The notes beneath the pieces are model-generated. The model saw nothing but the letters and a program-made list of their open reading frames with translations, did not search any database and was not told where the DNA came from. The translations under genes and the position numbers were made by a program. Below are positions 33,101 through 42,045 of a stretch of 64,000 nt of DNA, in pieces. The first letter of the stretch is position 1. The number at the start of each line of letters is the position of its first letter. Origin of the DNA: Aphidius gifuensis (taxonomy: Eukaryota > Arthropoda > Insecta > Hymenoptera > Braconidae). The stretch spans positions 8,556,001 to 8,620,000 of the forward strand of contig NC_057790.1 in NCBI RefSeq assembly GCF_014905175.1. The letters run 5' to 3'.

Positions 33101-36100
33101 TTTTTTTATCGTAACTTTAATAATCAAAAGAAGTGAAATAAAAAAAATGAAAAATTTTTGAAGTATAAAGAGTTGAATAATTTAACGGATAAAAAAAATT
33201 AGGCGTTTTTTATTATAATACATCATGGGTTGCTCGTAAAAGCGTCTTTTAAGCAAATATTCAACATACTTCAAAAATTTTCATTTTATTTCACTTTGTT
33301 AATAAGTTACGATAAATAAACAATTCATGTAAATTGAGGACATCAATGCATAAATTTATGTTTTGTTTTTATAGTTAATACTTTCAATCCGCAATTTTTA
33401 GGTATCAATAGGACTTGGAGAACGATACAAACATCTCAACGAAGTTGTTCGTTTTAAAATTTCAAATAATTTAACAAAAAGGATTAATTGGCAAAAAATA
33501 AAAAATAAATATGTTATAATGAATGAACTCGTCAAAGAAGCAGATAATATTGTTTCACCACTGATATTATTATCATTTTGCATGAATGTCCATCGGATTT
33601 GCGTACATACATCAGAAGGAATAAGGTATTTTTAAATCATTAATACACGGAGAGAAATCCGCAGCAAATATTACTGTAGTGGTATCGTAAAAATCATAGC
33701 TGACGTCATTAAAGCGACTAATTCCCACTTATTATAATGATTATTATTATATTTCATCTAAATTTTTTACTGTAGTCTACCGGAATTTTTGGAAGTCTTG
33801 AGTTAATGGTATAGTTTATGCCAGAAATTACTGTAGTGTACAGCAGGTTTTCCCGCCAGATGACACGAATATTTATTAGAAATCAAGTGTGTTCCTAACC
33901 TCTTCTAAAAAAGTTTATTGTTTTTATTTTATTCATGAATTTAAATAAAAATACGGTGAAACACATGAAAATTATAAAATGGTTTATTTTTTTAAAATTA
34001 ATAAACACGTTACATTTTTATTCTGATGTTTAAATAATAAGGTTTTATTTAATTTTTTGTGACGTTTTTTTTGTTTTGTTTTGATTAAAATTACTGTAGT
34101 GTAGTAGGAAATTCTAGTCGATCCTGGTGGCCTCCCCACGCAACTTCTCAATTTCCAGTAGACTACAGTAAAATTTGTTTGATACTCTACAGCATTATTT
34201 GCTGCGGATTTCTCTCCGTATACCCTTTATATACCTCTTAATGTATTATAAAGATTTATGATTGATAATCATTTTAGATCAGTTACAACTGAATCAAAGA
34301 TCTCAATGTATTATTTTTTTACACTGTTTTATGCGATTTTTCGTACAACGGCCGTTGTGTTGTCAATAGCCAGAATTGATATTGAAAGTAATTATGCATT
34401 ATCAATATTCGCCCGTTGTCATCCATCAGTTTTCATCATTGAGGTTCGCTGATATCTTTTATATTATAGACCGTACCAGGTAGAAATTAGTCTCGGAATT
34501 CGGCACTAAACCTCGTTTTGACGTCGAAGATCGAGCTCGATTCTTATATGTATAGAAATGTTACACTATTTGACGTCGAAATGAGGTTGTGCGGAGATTT
34601 TTATAAACCGAGGTAGAAAATAAAAGTTACCCAAAAAGACTTAGATGATGGATATTATAATGGAAAATCAATAATATTAGTTATATTAAACAAAAATATG
34701 AACAAAAAAATCATAATAATAAGAAATTTATAAGGTTTTTATGTATTTTAATTTCTAACCCGATTCAACCTCCATTCGAGCTCGTTTTGACGTTGAAAAG
34801 TAATGTTATTCGGCGTCGAAAGTTAACGTTATTCGACAAATTTTTTTTTCTTACTACTAGAATAAAAAATCATATTGAACCTTTTTTTATTTGTTAAAAA
34901 TATGGCAGGTCAAAAGTGTCTAAATGTATTTTCTTATTATTGGAGGGGCGCTCTTGAGCTTCTATTAAAATATAAAATATTGGTAGGTCAAGAGCATCTT
35001 GATATATTTTTTTATGATTGTAGGGCCTTTTAAGCCTTTATATAAAACACTGCGAAAATTTTTTTAAGAAAAAAAGAAGAATATTTCTCAATAATAGAAA
35101 TAAACTTCTTGGCAAAAAAGTTTTTAAAGGGAGAAATACTTTTTTTTTTATAAATTATAATTGTTTTGTAAGGAGAAAGAAAAACGTCTTGAAACTTGGC
35201 ATATAGTTTTGTTATAGTTTAGCGATAATAAAAATAACATTAAAAATATTATTTATTTGTATTGTTTTTTTTTTATTAATTTATTAAGTAATGCCGGTCA
35301 GAATAGTATATTTCGTTACAAGTGCCCACTCAGAGAGTGTGCTCTCAACGAATTTGGAGGGGCAAGCACGAGCTTTGACGAGTGTTTCCCCTCCAAATGA
35401 GTTGTGAGCGGACTCTCTGATTGGGCACATGTAACGAGCTATATTTTATGTTACAAGGGCAGTGGGAATAATGTGTGAATTTCCAAAGCGTAAGAGGGGT
35501 AGTGCGCTTTTTGGAAATACACACATTATTACCACTGTTCCTAGTAACATAAAATATAGTTTGTTACATGTGCCCAATCAGAGAGCCCGCTCACAACTCA
35601 TTTGGAGGGGAAACACTCGCCAAGGCTCGTGCTTGCCCCTCCAAATTAGTTGAGAGCACACTCTCTGAGTGTAACGAAATATACTATTTCGAAATTTAAG
35701 ATAAAAAAGTGTCGAGAAAATTTTAGAATTAAGAAACTTGTCAGTGGTAACATTGTTAATCTAGATATTAAGAAGTTTTTCTCAAATTTTCAAATTTTCT
35801 TAGTAATAATTAACCAAGTTATTAATTAATTAACAAATTGTGAGCTTCCGCTACGATCGTAGGTCCGTAGCAAACGTAAATGTGCACTCTCATATTGGCA
35901 GCAACAATATGTTGATAGATCAATTAATTAAATAGTAGCAAGTTATTATTCGAAGAAAAAAATTAATATTTCTATCAATTTCAAAGTTCTTTATGTATCA
36001 GAATTAATGTTCGATTTCTATATTCGATCTCGTGGTCAATCGGATAACGTGCTCACCTCCCGCCCTATAGGTTCTCGGTTCGATCCCCCCCCCCTGTCTT

Positions 36101-37938
36101 AAATATTTAGTTTCGGAAAAAAAAAAAAATTCAATCACCTAGAAATTGATTAAATTAACAACAAAATAAAAATAATTAACTACGAAAAAAAATAATTTTT
36201 TTTTTTTTTTTTTTTCACATTTTCAACATATCGTCGCAATAATGGAAGAAAGGCGTAAGTGCCACTTTTGGGAATTTCTTTTTCAATAACGGAAAAAAGG
36301 CGTAAGTGCAAATTTATTAATTTTTGGGTTTTTCATCTAATTTTGAGGCTTAAAAAAAAAAAAAAAAAAAAGGCGTAACAACCTTCGATAAAGGATAAAA
36401 GGCGTATGTCCAAGGATTTACGCCTTTTTCCGTTATCAAAATAATTTTTGATAAAAGATAAAGGGCGTATTCCCAATTTTATTTTCAATTTATTCAAAGG
36501 CAGTGTTCTTAAACCGATCATTTATTTATTGATAATTATGAATAAATATTCAATAATTTAAAAACACTACCTTTGAATAAATTGAAAATAAAATTGGAAA
36601 TACGCCCTATATCTTTTATCAAAAATTATTTTGAAAACGGAAAAAAGGCGTAAATCCTTGGACATACGCCCTTCATCTTCTATCAAAAATGAATTTGATA
36701 ATGGAAAAAGGCGTAAGTCCCTGGACATACGCCTTTCATCCTTTATAAAAGGTTGTTACGCCCTTTTTCCTTTTTCTTTTTAAAGCCTTAAAATTAGATG
36801 AAAAACCCAAAAATTAATAAATTTGCACTTACGCCCTTCTTCCTTTAAAATTGACGTTTTTGGCACTTACGCCCTTTATCCTTTAATGCGACGATATCAT
36901 TAGTTTGATTAGAAAAATAAACCGTTTGTATCAAACAAAGAAATTAATTCCTTGAAAACGCTTTTTTGCTTGTAACAAATTATAATTTATTTAATTCATT
37001 ACTTTTATTGTTTATATTAAGTCATCGGTCATTTGACACAAACATTACATCGTTTTAAATAAATGACGATTTTTTTTTACAAACAGCCACCGTTTGAATG
37101 AAAACACCACGTAGCATAACTTTAGAAGTTTATTTCTTAAAAAATACCCCCTGCCGTTCGAAACAAGAATGTAGTCTCCTATAGGGAACGTACTAGTGTT
37201 AGTGTCAAGGCGTGGTGGGGGTACTTTTTAGAAGTTTTTTTCTTGATGAAAACGATTTATCGTTCGACACAAAACGCCATCTGTATGAAATAAACAAATT
37301 TCGATCATTCCAAGACGTTTTTCTTTCTCCTTGCAAAACAATTATAATTTATAAAAAAAAAAGTATTTCTCCCTTTAAAAATTTTTTTGCCAAAAAGGTT
37401 ATTTCTAAATATCAGAAATTTTTTTCCTCAGTGAAGAAAAAAAAAATTGGCAGGTTAGTATAAACTCAGTATCATATGGTACTTTAGTCGCGGCTTTTAG
37501 GCGCTCATTTGTCACCTTCAATTTATTCTTTAGATAAAGGCATAAGAGTGCCTCCTACTATAATAAAAAATAATATTAAACCTTCATTTATTTGTAAAAA
37601 AAATGGTAGGTCAAGAGCGTCTAAATATACTCTTTTATTATTGTAGAGGGCGCTTTGAGCCTCTATTTATTGAAGTGGGTATAAGCAGAGTGAAGCCACC
37701 GAGGTTTTATTAGTCCGCAATTTTGTGCTCGCCGTATGGAGTGGGTATAAGAGATTTCCGTCACTTCCAAGGTAAAAATCATCTATGGCTCCACTCTACA
37801 ATTAATTAATATACAATATTGGCAGATCAAGAGCATCTTGATATATTTTTTTATGATTGTAGGGGGCACTTTTAGGCTTTGAAAAATAATAATAATATAC
37901 AATATAATAATAATATTGTATAATTCAATAATATTAAA

Positions 37939-37969
<31 letters not shown>

Positions 37970-39482
37970 TCTATTATTATAAATTTAATAACAGAAATAA
38001 TAATAATTGTTACGTACCAAGTTGATTAAATTAAATTAGACTATGAAATAACAAAAGAAAAAAAGGATATTTAACTCCAAAAATAATAATATAATAAATT
38101 TAGAATAAGAAAATTTTATCAACTTGATATTTAATGTTTTTTTAGAAATCCTCTTGTTTTGTTATTCAGTACAGGGTAACGGGTTAAGAGGGAATGTGTA
38201 AAATTGTAGATTGCAATCGTTAATTCCAAGCCTCACACAAGGTTAAAAATTCCAAGCTCGTGTCAAGCTTGTATTTACAGTCATTGCACAAGACTATTGC
38301 TATTCCAGGCTTGTACCAAGCCTGTGACAATCGTTAATTCCAAGCCTTACACAAGGTTAAAAATTCCAAGGTTGTGTCAAGCCTGTTTTTCCAGTCACTA
38401 GACAAGCCTTGTTAATCCAGGCTCGACACAAGACTGTCCCCTTGATTTTTCCCGCCCTCACACGAGCCTCGTAATACAGCCTTGTTTCAAGCTGGTGACC
38501 ATTGTTTCACCAAGCCCGACACGAGACTTGACTTATGCATATATTTAACTCAAAAAAAAAAAAATTATAGCAATTAGATATATAAATTTAATATAAATTT
38601 CAAATAAAAATTATCAGGCTTTGACTATTGTGTAAGGCACTCGCGAGGACTGTGTGTTTAGTCTCAATAGAATTTATTTATATAAAAAATTTTGACGACC
38701 ACTTTTATCAATACCCCGATGGTCGATATAATAGTGCATTGGACTTCCACGTGAGAGGCCCCGGATCGATCCCGCGTCGCGTCCCTAGTTTTTCGTTTAA
38801 TTATTATCGTTTAATAGAATTGTCTGAATTAAAAAATAACAATGTCGGAATTACTAAATTAACAATAATAATAGATTAACCATAATAATTTATTTATATT
38901 TTTTTTAAAATTGTTTTTGGAAGCTTGAGTCAAGCCCGAGGCACAAGCCTTGGCACAAGGCTTGTCATCAAGCTTGTAACATAGGCACATTTCCAATCAC
39001 TAAACAACCTTGGCACAAGCTTGTAGCACAAGCTAGACGCAAGCATGTGAGCCTTGTGCACAAGCTTGTGTCAGGCCTGGGCTCCGCCCAATCTCATTAT
39101 TTCGACGTCGAATAGTGTAACATTTCTACATATAAGAATCGAGCTTGGTCTTCGACGTCAAAACGAGGTTGGATTTCTACCTGGGCGTATTCAAAATTTA
39201 AATACGTTTTTTATTTAATCGATAATAATAATTATCGTTTCTATTAAAGGTTATTTGGATGCAACAGCAACTGTCAATTGATAAAGTTTCATTTACGGCA
39301 ATGAAATTTTTCCCAATTACTCGTAAATTTCTATTGACTGTAAGTATACATATATATTTCAATAGCTATAGCTATATATATTTCGATTATACATGCGTTT
39401 ATTTAATTGGTTTTAGATCGCTGGGACAATTGTTACATATGAGATCGTTTACATGCAGCTTCGAGCGCATATTAGAATCTAA
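26193..39482 (+). CDS. Gustatory receptor (sugar-receptor-like), 8 exons
   Basis: Seven-transmembrane gustatory receptor, a ligand-gated channel of taste neurons. Exons: 26193-26403, 26504-26639, 32000-32142, 32192-32343, 33402-33625, 34278-34443, 39250-39339, 39417-39482. All junction phases agree, giving about 395 residues, the usual family length. Landmarks: SFWNIIKPIVAVSQLFGNFP near the N-terminus, QINWQRVEEKWDN, SLILFFSALIEHIYS, TMATFTWNFCDLLIIL, RYKHLN, NELVKEADNIVSPLILLSFC and the C-terminal AGTIVTYEIVYMQ (family T-Y-E-x-V-x-x-Q). The W-x-x-VE-x and EH motifs suggest the Gr5a/Gr64 sugar clade; that is inference. The start codon is unresolved, a 49-base intron is assumed after exon 3, and the donor after 34,443 (GTTCGC) is weak. 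Introns hold 5.4 kb and 4.8 kb of nested repeats. It may be functional or a recent pseudogene. Confidence 0.8.
26504..26639 (+). CDS. Gustatory receptor exon 2
   Basis: Acceptor TTTTTTCAG, donor GTAAAT. It encodes DEFFLKFSYTVFYGYNFSVL (TM2) and then QINWQRVEEKW, the W-x-x-VE motif of the first intracellular loop. It ends in phase 2. Confidence 0.85.
26700..27290. repeat. Dispersed repeat in receptor intron 2
   Basis: GCATGGTGCCTTTGATAA, GAGCAAGAGCTAATTTGTAC and GCTTTCATTGATCCAAATAA match, in the other orientation and diverged, the repeat at 57,600-58,560. Non-coding. Confidence 0.5.
27801..29087. mobile_element. TA-flanked element, ACTGAGAGAAATTTTAAC ends
   Basis: ACTGAGAGAAATTTTAACTA at the left is mirrored at the right, with TA on both sides. 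Subterminal blocks (AATTTTATTGTAATTTCTG) are also mirrored. No protein. It belongs to the CACTGAG-end group. Confidence 0.8.
28191..28383. mobile_element. 193-base MITE, GGGCCGGTTTTTTCGTCC ends
   Basis: TIRs of about 30 bases (GGGCCGGTTTTTTCGTCCAA, then CATTACAGT) face each other around CTAACTAAGGA-rich sequence. ATA occurs at both flanks. It is nested inside the previous element, giving repeat within repeat within repeat within an intron. Confidence 0.85.
29765..30375 (+). repeat. GC-richer block ending in AATAAATAA/TAA repeats
   Basis: The first 250 bases are unusually GC-rich (AGCGCTAAGTGACGCTACGG, GTTGCGACAACTTACGAGGT). TAA microsatellites follow at 30,109-30,139 and 30,345-30,373, with GAATATGAATAAATAAATAA between. 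That tail is typical of the 3' end of non-LTR retrotransposons, so this may be a 5'-truncated LINE end. No reverse transcriptase is present. Confidence 0.4.
30376..30746. other. Intron filler with a CACTGAG-type end
   Basis: TATACTGAGAAAAAAACTTC at 30,524 looks like a terminal repeat, followed by mirrored AAGTTCTTGGATTATGG blocks. A similar sequence lies at 40,940-41,000 and 41,890-42,030. A matching end in this intron was not placed. Confidence 0.35.
30747..31906. mobile_element. GGATCC-rich element, CCCGAGTGGAAATT ends
   Basis: CCCGAGTGGAAATT at the left is mirrored by AATTTCCACTCGGG at the right. Inside are three tandem units of about 110 bases (CTAAGGCTAACCGGATCCGG, CCTGATCCGAATCGGATCC) on the left and related units on the right. 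A tRNA-like insert lies between. The 5' neighbour GGGCG and 3' TTACCC flanks do not give a clear duplication. Confidence 0.75.
31448..31515 (+). other. tRNA-like module
   Basis: CCGTGGTCAATAGGATAGAG (A-box-like) is followed 40 bases later by GAGATCAATCCCCGC (weak B box). Degenerate; it resembles the better module at 36,028-36,092. Confidence 0.35.
32000..32142 (+). CDS. Gustatory receptor exon 3
   Basis: Two acceptors nine bases apart (start 31,991 or 32,000) keep the same phase. It encodes FYQTKFRLRFKLQAISLILF FSALIEHIY (TM3 with the EH landmark) and runs to ILM at 32,141. The donor GTGAAA at 32,143 is inferred because the frame must change before the next conserved block. Confidence 0.65.
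32192..32343 (+). CDS. Gustatory receptor exon 4
   Basis: It encodes KCIDERRTFNALLIYFF, then FAGIFGCIIR and the hallmark TMATFTWNFCDLLIIL (TM4), with donor GTACAA. The downstream pseudogene copy conserves NALLIYFF and the same donor, which supports the frame. If the 49-base intron is not real, exons 3 and 4 are one exon with a frameshift. Confidence 0.65.
32344..33401 (+). other. Gustatory receptor intron 4
   Basis: Mostly AT-rich. A 33,028-33,375 inverted repeat has arms of about 150 bases (AACAAAACATAAATTTA, TTTTTGAAGTATAAAGAG) mirrored around 33,200. A GC-richer patch near 32,700-32,790 has no recognised content. Confidence 0.6.
33402..33625 (+). CDS. Gustatory receptor exon 5
   Basis: Acceptor ATTTTTAG, donor GTATTT. 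It encodes VSIGLGERYKHLNEVV, then RINWQKIKNKYVIMNELVKE and ADNIVSPLILLSFCMN (TM5), the most conserved middle part of the family. It ends in phase 2. Confidence 0.9.
33646..34220 (+). mobile_element. TA-flanked MITE, family M1, copy 2, in receptor intron 5
   Basis: Full-length sister of 2,908-3,396 (CACGGAGAGAAATCCGCAGC ends, TA flanks). It fills almost the whole intron between receptor exons 5 and 6. Without it the intron would be about 75 bases, so the insertion is clean and probably tolerated. Confidence 0.9.
34278..34443 (+). CDS. Gustatory receptor exon 6
   Basis: Acceptor ATCATTTTAG. It encodes TM6 (ISMYYFFTLFYAIFRTTAVV) and the C-P/H-P loop CHPSVFIIE. Reading on gives V-R-stop, so splicing at GAG|GTTCGC is needed to reach exon 7. 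The donor is non-consensus but the phase (0) fits. Confidence 0.75.
34857..35050 (+). repeat. Direct repeat, copy 1 (GGTCAAGAGCATCTTGATAT)
   Basis: ATATTGAACC, GGCAGGTCAAAAGTGTCTAA and TAGGTCAAGAGCATCTTG recur in the same orientation at 37,553-37,880. Confidence 0.6.
35302..35690. repeat. 390-base GC-richer palindrome
   Basis: Arms of about 190 bases mirror each other around 35,495. They contain GCCCACTCAGAGAGTGTGCT, TTGGAGGGGCAAGCACGAGC and CATTTGGAGGGGAAACACTC. The outer ends are TATATTTCGTTACA. No protein; it probably is a foldback MITE. Confidence 0.8.
36028..36092 (+). other. tRNA-like module
   Basis: CGTGGTCAATCGGATAACGT (A-box-like) and TCTCGGTTCGATCCCC (clean B box) are about 45 bases apart, followed by an A run at 36,117. 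A SINE-like or retrocopied tRNA fragment. Confidence 0.5.
36226..36893. mobile_element. Foldback element of AAAGGCGTAAGTCC units
   Basis: ATATCGTCGCA ends are mirrored. The two arms carry repeated AAAGGCGTAAGTGC/GCACTTACGCC units and meet near 36,530. The 62-residue minus frame here is a product of the repeat. Confidence 0.75.
37553..37880 (+). repeat. Direct repeat, copy 2, with a small insertion
   Basis: Second copy of the 34,857 repeat (GGTAGGTCAAGAGCGTCTAA ... AGATCAAGAGCATCTTGATA), interrupted at 37,676-37,800 by a TATAAGCAGAGTG element. Confidence 0.6.
37676..37800 (-). mobile_element. TATAAGCAGAGTG MITE, copy 1
   Basis: GTGGGTATAAGCAGAGTGAA, GTGCTCGCCGTATGGAGTGG and ATCTATGGCTCCACTCT match the complement of 54,485-54,620 along its length. 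The right end is clipped here. Confidence 0.7.
37930..37970. repeat. TTA microsatellite
   Basis: A run of (TTA)n with flanking TAA-rich sequence. Confidence 0.8.
37985..38210. repeat. Dispersed 0.7 kb repeat, copy 3 (5' part only)
   Basis: TTGTTACGTACCAAGTTG through CAGGGTAACGGGTTAAGAGG matches copies 1 and 2, then stops at the CAAGCC satellite. Confidence 0.65.
38207..39080. repeat. CAAGCCT(C/T)ACACAAGG satellite with a tRNA-like insert
   Basis: AATTCCAAGCCTCACACAAGG and CAAGCTTGTGTCAAGCC-type units occupy 38,207-38,530 and 38,930-39,075. Between them, at about 38,715-38,800, lies a tRNA-like piece (CCGATGGTCGATATAATAGT ... CCGGATCGATCCCGCGTCGC). The block is GC-richer than its surroundings. 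Confidence 0.65.
39250..39339 (+). CDS. Gustatory receptor exon 7
   Basis: It encodes VIWMQQQLSIDKVSFTAMKF FPITRKFLLT, matching the family's intracellular loop before TM7 (alignment Q...D.VAL.G..FF.LTR). Donor GTAAGT is strong; acceptor ATTAAAG lacks a long pyrimidine tract. Confidence 0.85.
39417..39482 (+). CDS. Gustatory receptor last exon
   Basis: After TTGGTTTTAG it encodes IAGTIVTYEIVYMQLRAHIR I-stop. TYEIVYMQ is the C-terminal signature of insect gustatory receptors. Confidence 0.9.
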   Translation: MAGTIVTYEIVYMQLRAHIRI

Positions 39483-40294
39483 GACGATCTCTCATGTATG
39501 AATAATTATATTTTATTCGTTTCTGTATCACATCATTCCAACAACGGAAAAAATTACCATTATACAAATATATAAGAAATTTAGTATTTTGAAATAATTT
39601 AATTTAAGAAGTAAATGATTATTTGTTTGCTTTTCGATAGTGATTTCAATACAGAAGGCGAATCTAATGGTTTGCCTCTGTGAAACATCTTTGAAACAAG
39701 GAGCCAAATTGCGGGCAAATTAAGACTCTTATCGGATGTGCCTGCCGTGGCTGTTACTGTATTTAGTCCTGACCTGGATTATGGCCGAAAAAAATCTGTA
39801 GTATTTAAAAAATAATATTGAATTATTCTATATTTTGTTTTATATTCTTGATTTGAAACTTTGTTATTCTCTTTTTTTTTGTTAACAATTTGTGTTATCA
39901 GTAATTTTAAATATATCGTCTTTTTTACTTTCACACAAACTACTTTGATGGTCAAGCCATGACACTATATGACTACAACGTATAACCAACTCTTCGTATG
40001 TCTATTTTTTAAAAAAGGTAACACGGGAATTTCGATTCGGGCTCTAATGCATCGCAGATTGATAGTTAAGTATTTATCGACTAATCGACTTTGAAAAAAC
40101 ATATTTTCATTTTGTTATAATAATGAAAAGTTAATCTAAGCAAATTCACTACAAGTCTCCACTCTACTTCTTTTTATTCTTTCGATGCATGCAAACGACC
40201 TATCAATAGACTAAAAACGAAAACCAAATTAATGATGTAAACTATAATTCTTTGCTGTGATCATTCTGCTGATTAAATTAATTCTATGATCTTG
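39483..40294. other. 3' flank of the gustatory receptor
   Basis: AT-rich. An isolated open stretch near 39,690-39,785 (LRLLSDVPAVAVTVFSPDLD) has no start, splice or family support. No polyadenylation signal was placed with confidence. Confidence 0.35.
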
Positions 40295-40610
40295 AACGCT
40301 TTATTAATATATTTTTTTGAACCAATATTTGTGGGAATAATTGCTTTTATTATACGTACCATGGCGACATTCATTTAGAATTTTTGTGATCTTTTAATTA
40401 TTATGGTACAAAATATCCATTGAACAATTATTGTATATACATTATTCACTATAAAATATTCATTCCGATAGTTGATACCTTTAATTTTTTTTTGTCAGGC
40501 ATTAATCGGTCTTGCAAAAAGATACAAACACCTTAACAAAGTTGTTCGTTTCAAGATTTCCGAAAGTTTAACAGAAAGAATAAATTGACGAAAAATAAAA
40601 GGCAAAAAAA
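40295..40610 (+). pseudogene. Second gustatory receptor copy, broken
   Basis: Two exon remnants align with receptor exons 4 and 5. 40,295-40,405 encodes NALLIYFFEPIFVGIIAF and IIRTMATFI-stop-NFCDLLIIM, where the conserved Trp TGG has become TAG. 40,499-40,610 encodes ALIGLAKRYKHLNKVVRFKI SESLTERIN-stop, where the next Trp TGG has become TGA. The exon-4 donor GTACAA and the downstream acceptor are kept; the intron is only about 90 bases. The copy ends at the tRNA-like sequence. Upstream and downstream exons were not found. Confidence 0.85.
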
Positions 40611-40618
40611 AAGTATTT

Positions 40619-40700
40619 GGCTCGTATGGGGATCGAACCCACGACATCCGCGTTATTAGCCAAACTGAGCCAAACCTCTAACCAACTGAGCTAACGGGCC
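40619..40700 (-). tRNA. tRNA-Ile(AAT)-like, probably pseudogene
   Basis: The minus strand reads GGCCCGTTAGCTCAGTTGGT at the 5' end, CTAATAACGCGG around an AAT anticodon and GTGGGTTCGATCCCCATACG AGCC at the 3' end, matching eukaryotic tRNA-Ile-AAT. It is 82 bases, about 9 longer than normal. The extra bases (GTTTGGCTCAGTTTGG where 7 are expected) fall in the 5' side of the anticodon stem and spoil it, and one acceptor-stem pair is mismatched. A T run suited to Pol III termination follows a few bases downstream. Confidence 0.7.
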
Positions 40701-40854
40701 ATGCCCGCAGGAAATTTTTTTCCCTATATAACCAACAGCTTACTGAGTACATTAAAAATAGAAAATTAATAAAATCACTTGTGACGAAAATTCAAATTTT
40801 CAATACTCCGGTGGGTTATGTGCAATTAATAATTAGTTTATTTTTTTTTTTTTT

Positions 40855-42045
40855 GAAATAGGAGTCATATTGCTTAAATAGGCTATGTCGTTTTATTTAC
40901 TACGGAATATTATTATTTCATACTATGTTTTGAAGCAAAAAACTTTTTGTCATAATCCAAGAAGAATACTTCTAAAATTTAGACAAATGTTTCATAGAAC
41001 AAGACTAGAGATGCCGCGATACGATACGATACGATAATTAGCTGATTATCGTATCGTGTCGTAGAAGTTGATTGTCGTTATCGTATCGTGTCGTCTAGAA
41101 AATCGACAAAAAATCAAATTATCGTGTCGTCTTATTACCGTATCGTCATAGGCGTTGTCGTATCGTATCGTGTATTATCGACATTATCGAGGATAATTTT
41201 CTTTTTTTAATTATGACATATACCAAATAATATATCATGATTTTTACATAAAAAATTTATTAAATAAAAAATAGTCAATATGAGAAGTTCGCGGCTTTTA
41301 TGAATTTGACAAATTTTCTTAAAACAAATTTTAAAAAAAATATACTCGGTGCAACAAAGTTTTATATTCTTTATATATAAAACTATATTATTACTTATTT
41401 TATGATTAAAATTTGTATTACTTATAATATTAATTATATTAATATCTAATAATATTAAAGTACTACAAATTTTAATTATGCAACAGCGAAAATATCGATT
41501 TTTAAATTACTGAATAGATGGTCAGCGGAGTTGGTGGTTCGGCACTGAAAAAACCGAAAATATCATTTTTTTTTTTTTTTTTATGTTGCAATAATCTATT
41601 TTTTTTTTAAATTATGATATGGTGTGGAGTTTAATATGAAATTAAAGTCTATGGACTCAAGTGTTTATTTTTCTTTCCTTATTATAATTAAGACAATTTA
41701 GCTTGAATTTAAATGTATTTTTTCCGATATTATCGCGATAACGCGATAATTTTATCGGTTATCGTCAGTCAAATATCGTATCGTGTCGTGACGACGATAC
41801 GATAAAAAATGGAATTATCGTATCGTTGTCGTCATTATCGTATCGTCTTGTCGCGATATTATCGATTATCGCGGCATCTCTAAACAAGACGTACTCACGT
41901 ACATGTCATGGATAACGACATAGACGTCTTGATTCAAGAAAAAATTTTTTTTTTCAAAGGAGAAGTGTCCTTCCCAAATCAAGAACATTTTGTTCATGAT
42001 TCAAGAAAATTATTTGCAAAAAGGAAACTCCTATTTTAAAAAAAA
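40855..42045. mobile_element. Element carrying the hAT insertion
   Basis: AAATAGGAGT near both ends in inverted orientation, plus mirrored CAAGA/TCTTG-rich flanks, suggest an older TIR element into which the hAT at 41,006 inserted. The edges are tentative. Confidence 0.35.
41006..41882. mobile_element. hAT-like MITE with 8-base duplication
   Basis: TAGAGATGCCGCGATA ends are inverted, and AACAAGAC is duplicated exactly at 40,998-41,005 and 41,883-41,890. The subterminal parts are rich in ATCGTATCGTGTCGT. Non-autonomous. The intact duplication implies a fairly recent insertion. Confidence 0.9.

Larger units (their letters stand above)
34476..39184. mobile_element. 4.7 kb TIR element in receptor intron 6
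   Basis: CCAGGTAGAAAT and, 20 bases on, CCTCGTTTTGACGTCGAAGA at the left are mirrored at the right end (39,065-39,184), matching over about 110 bases including TCTTATATGTA. The interior is a pile of other repeats listed separately. No coding frame survives. Confidence 0.7.
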
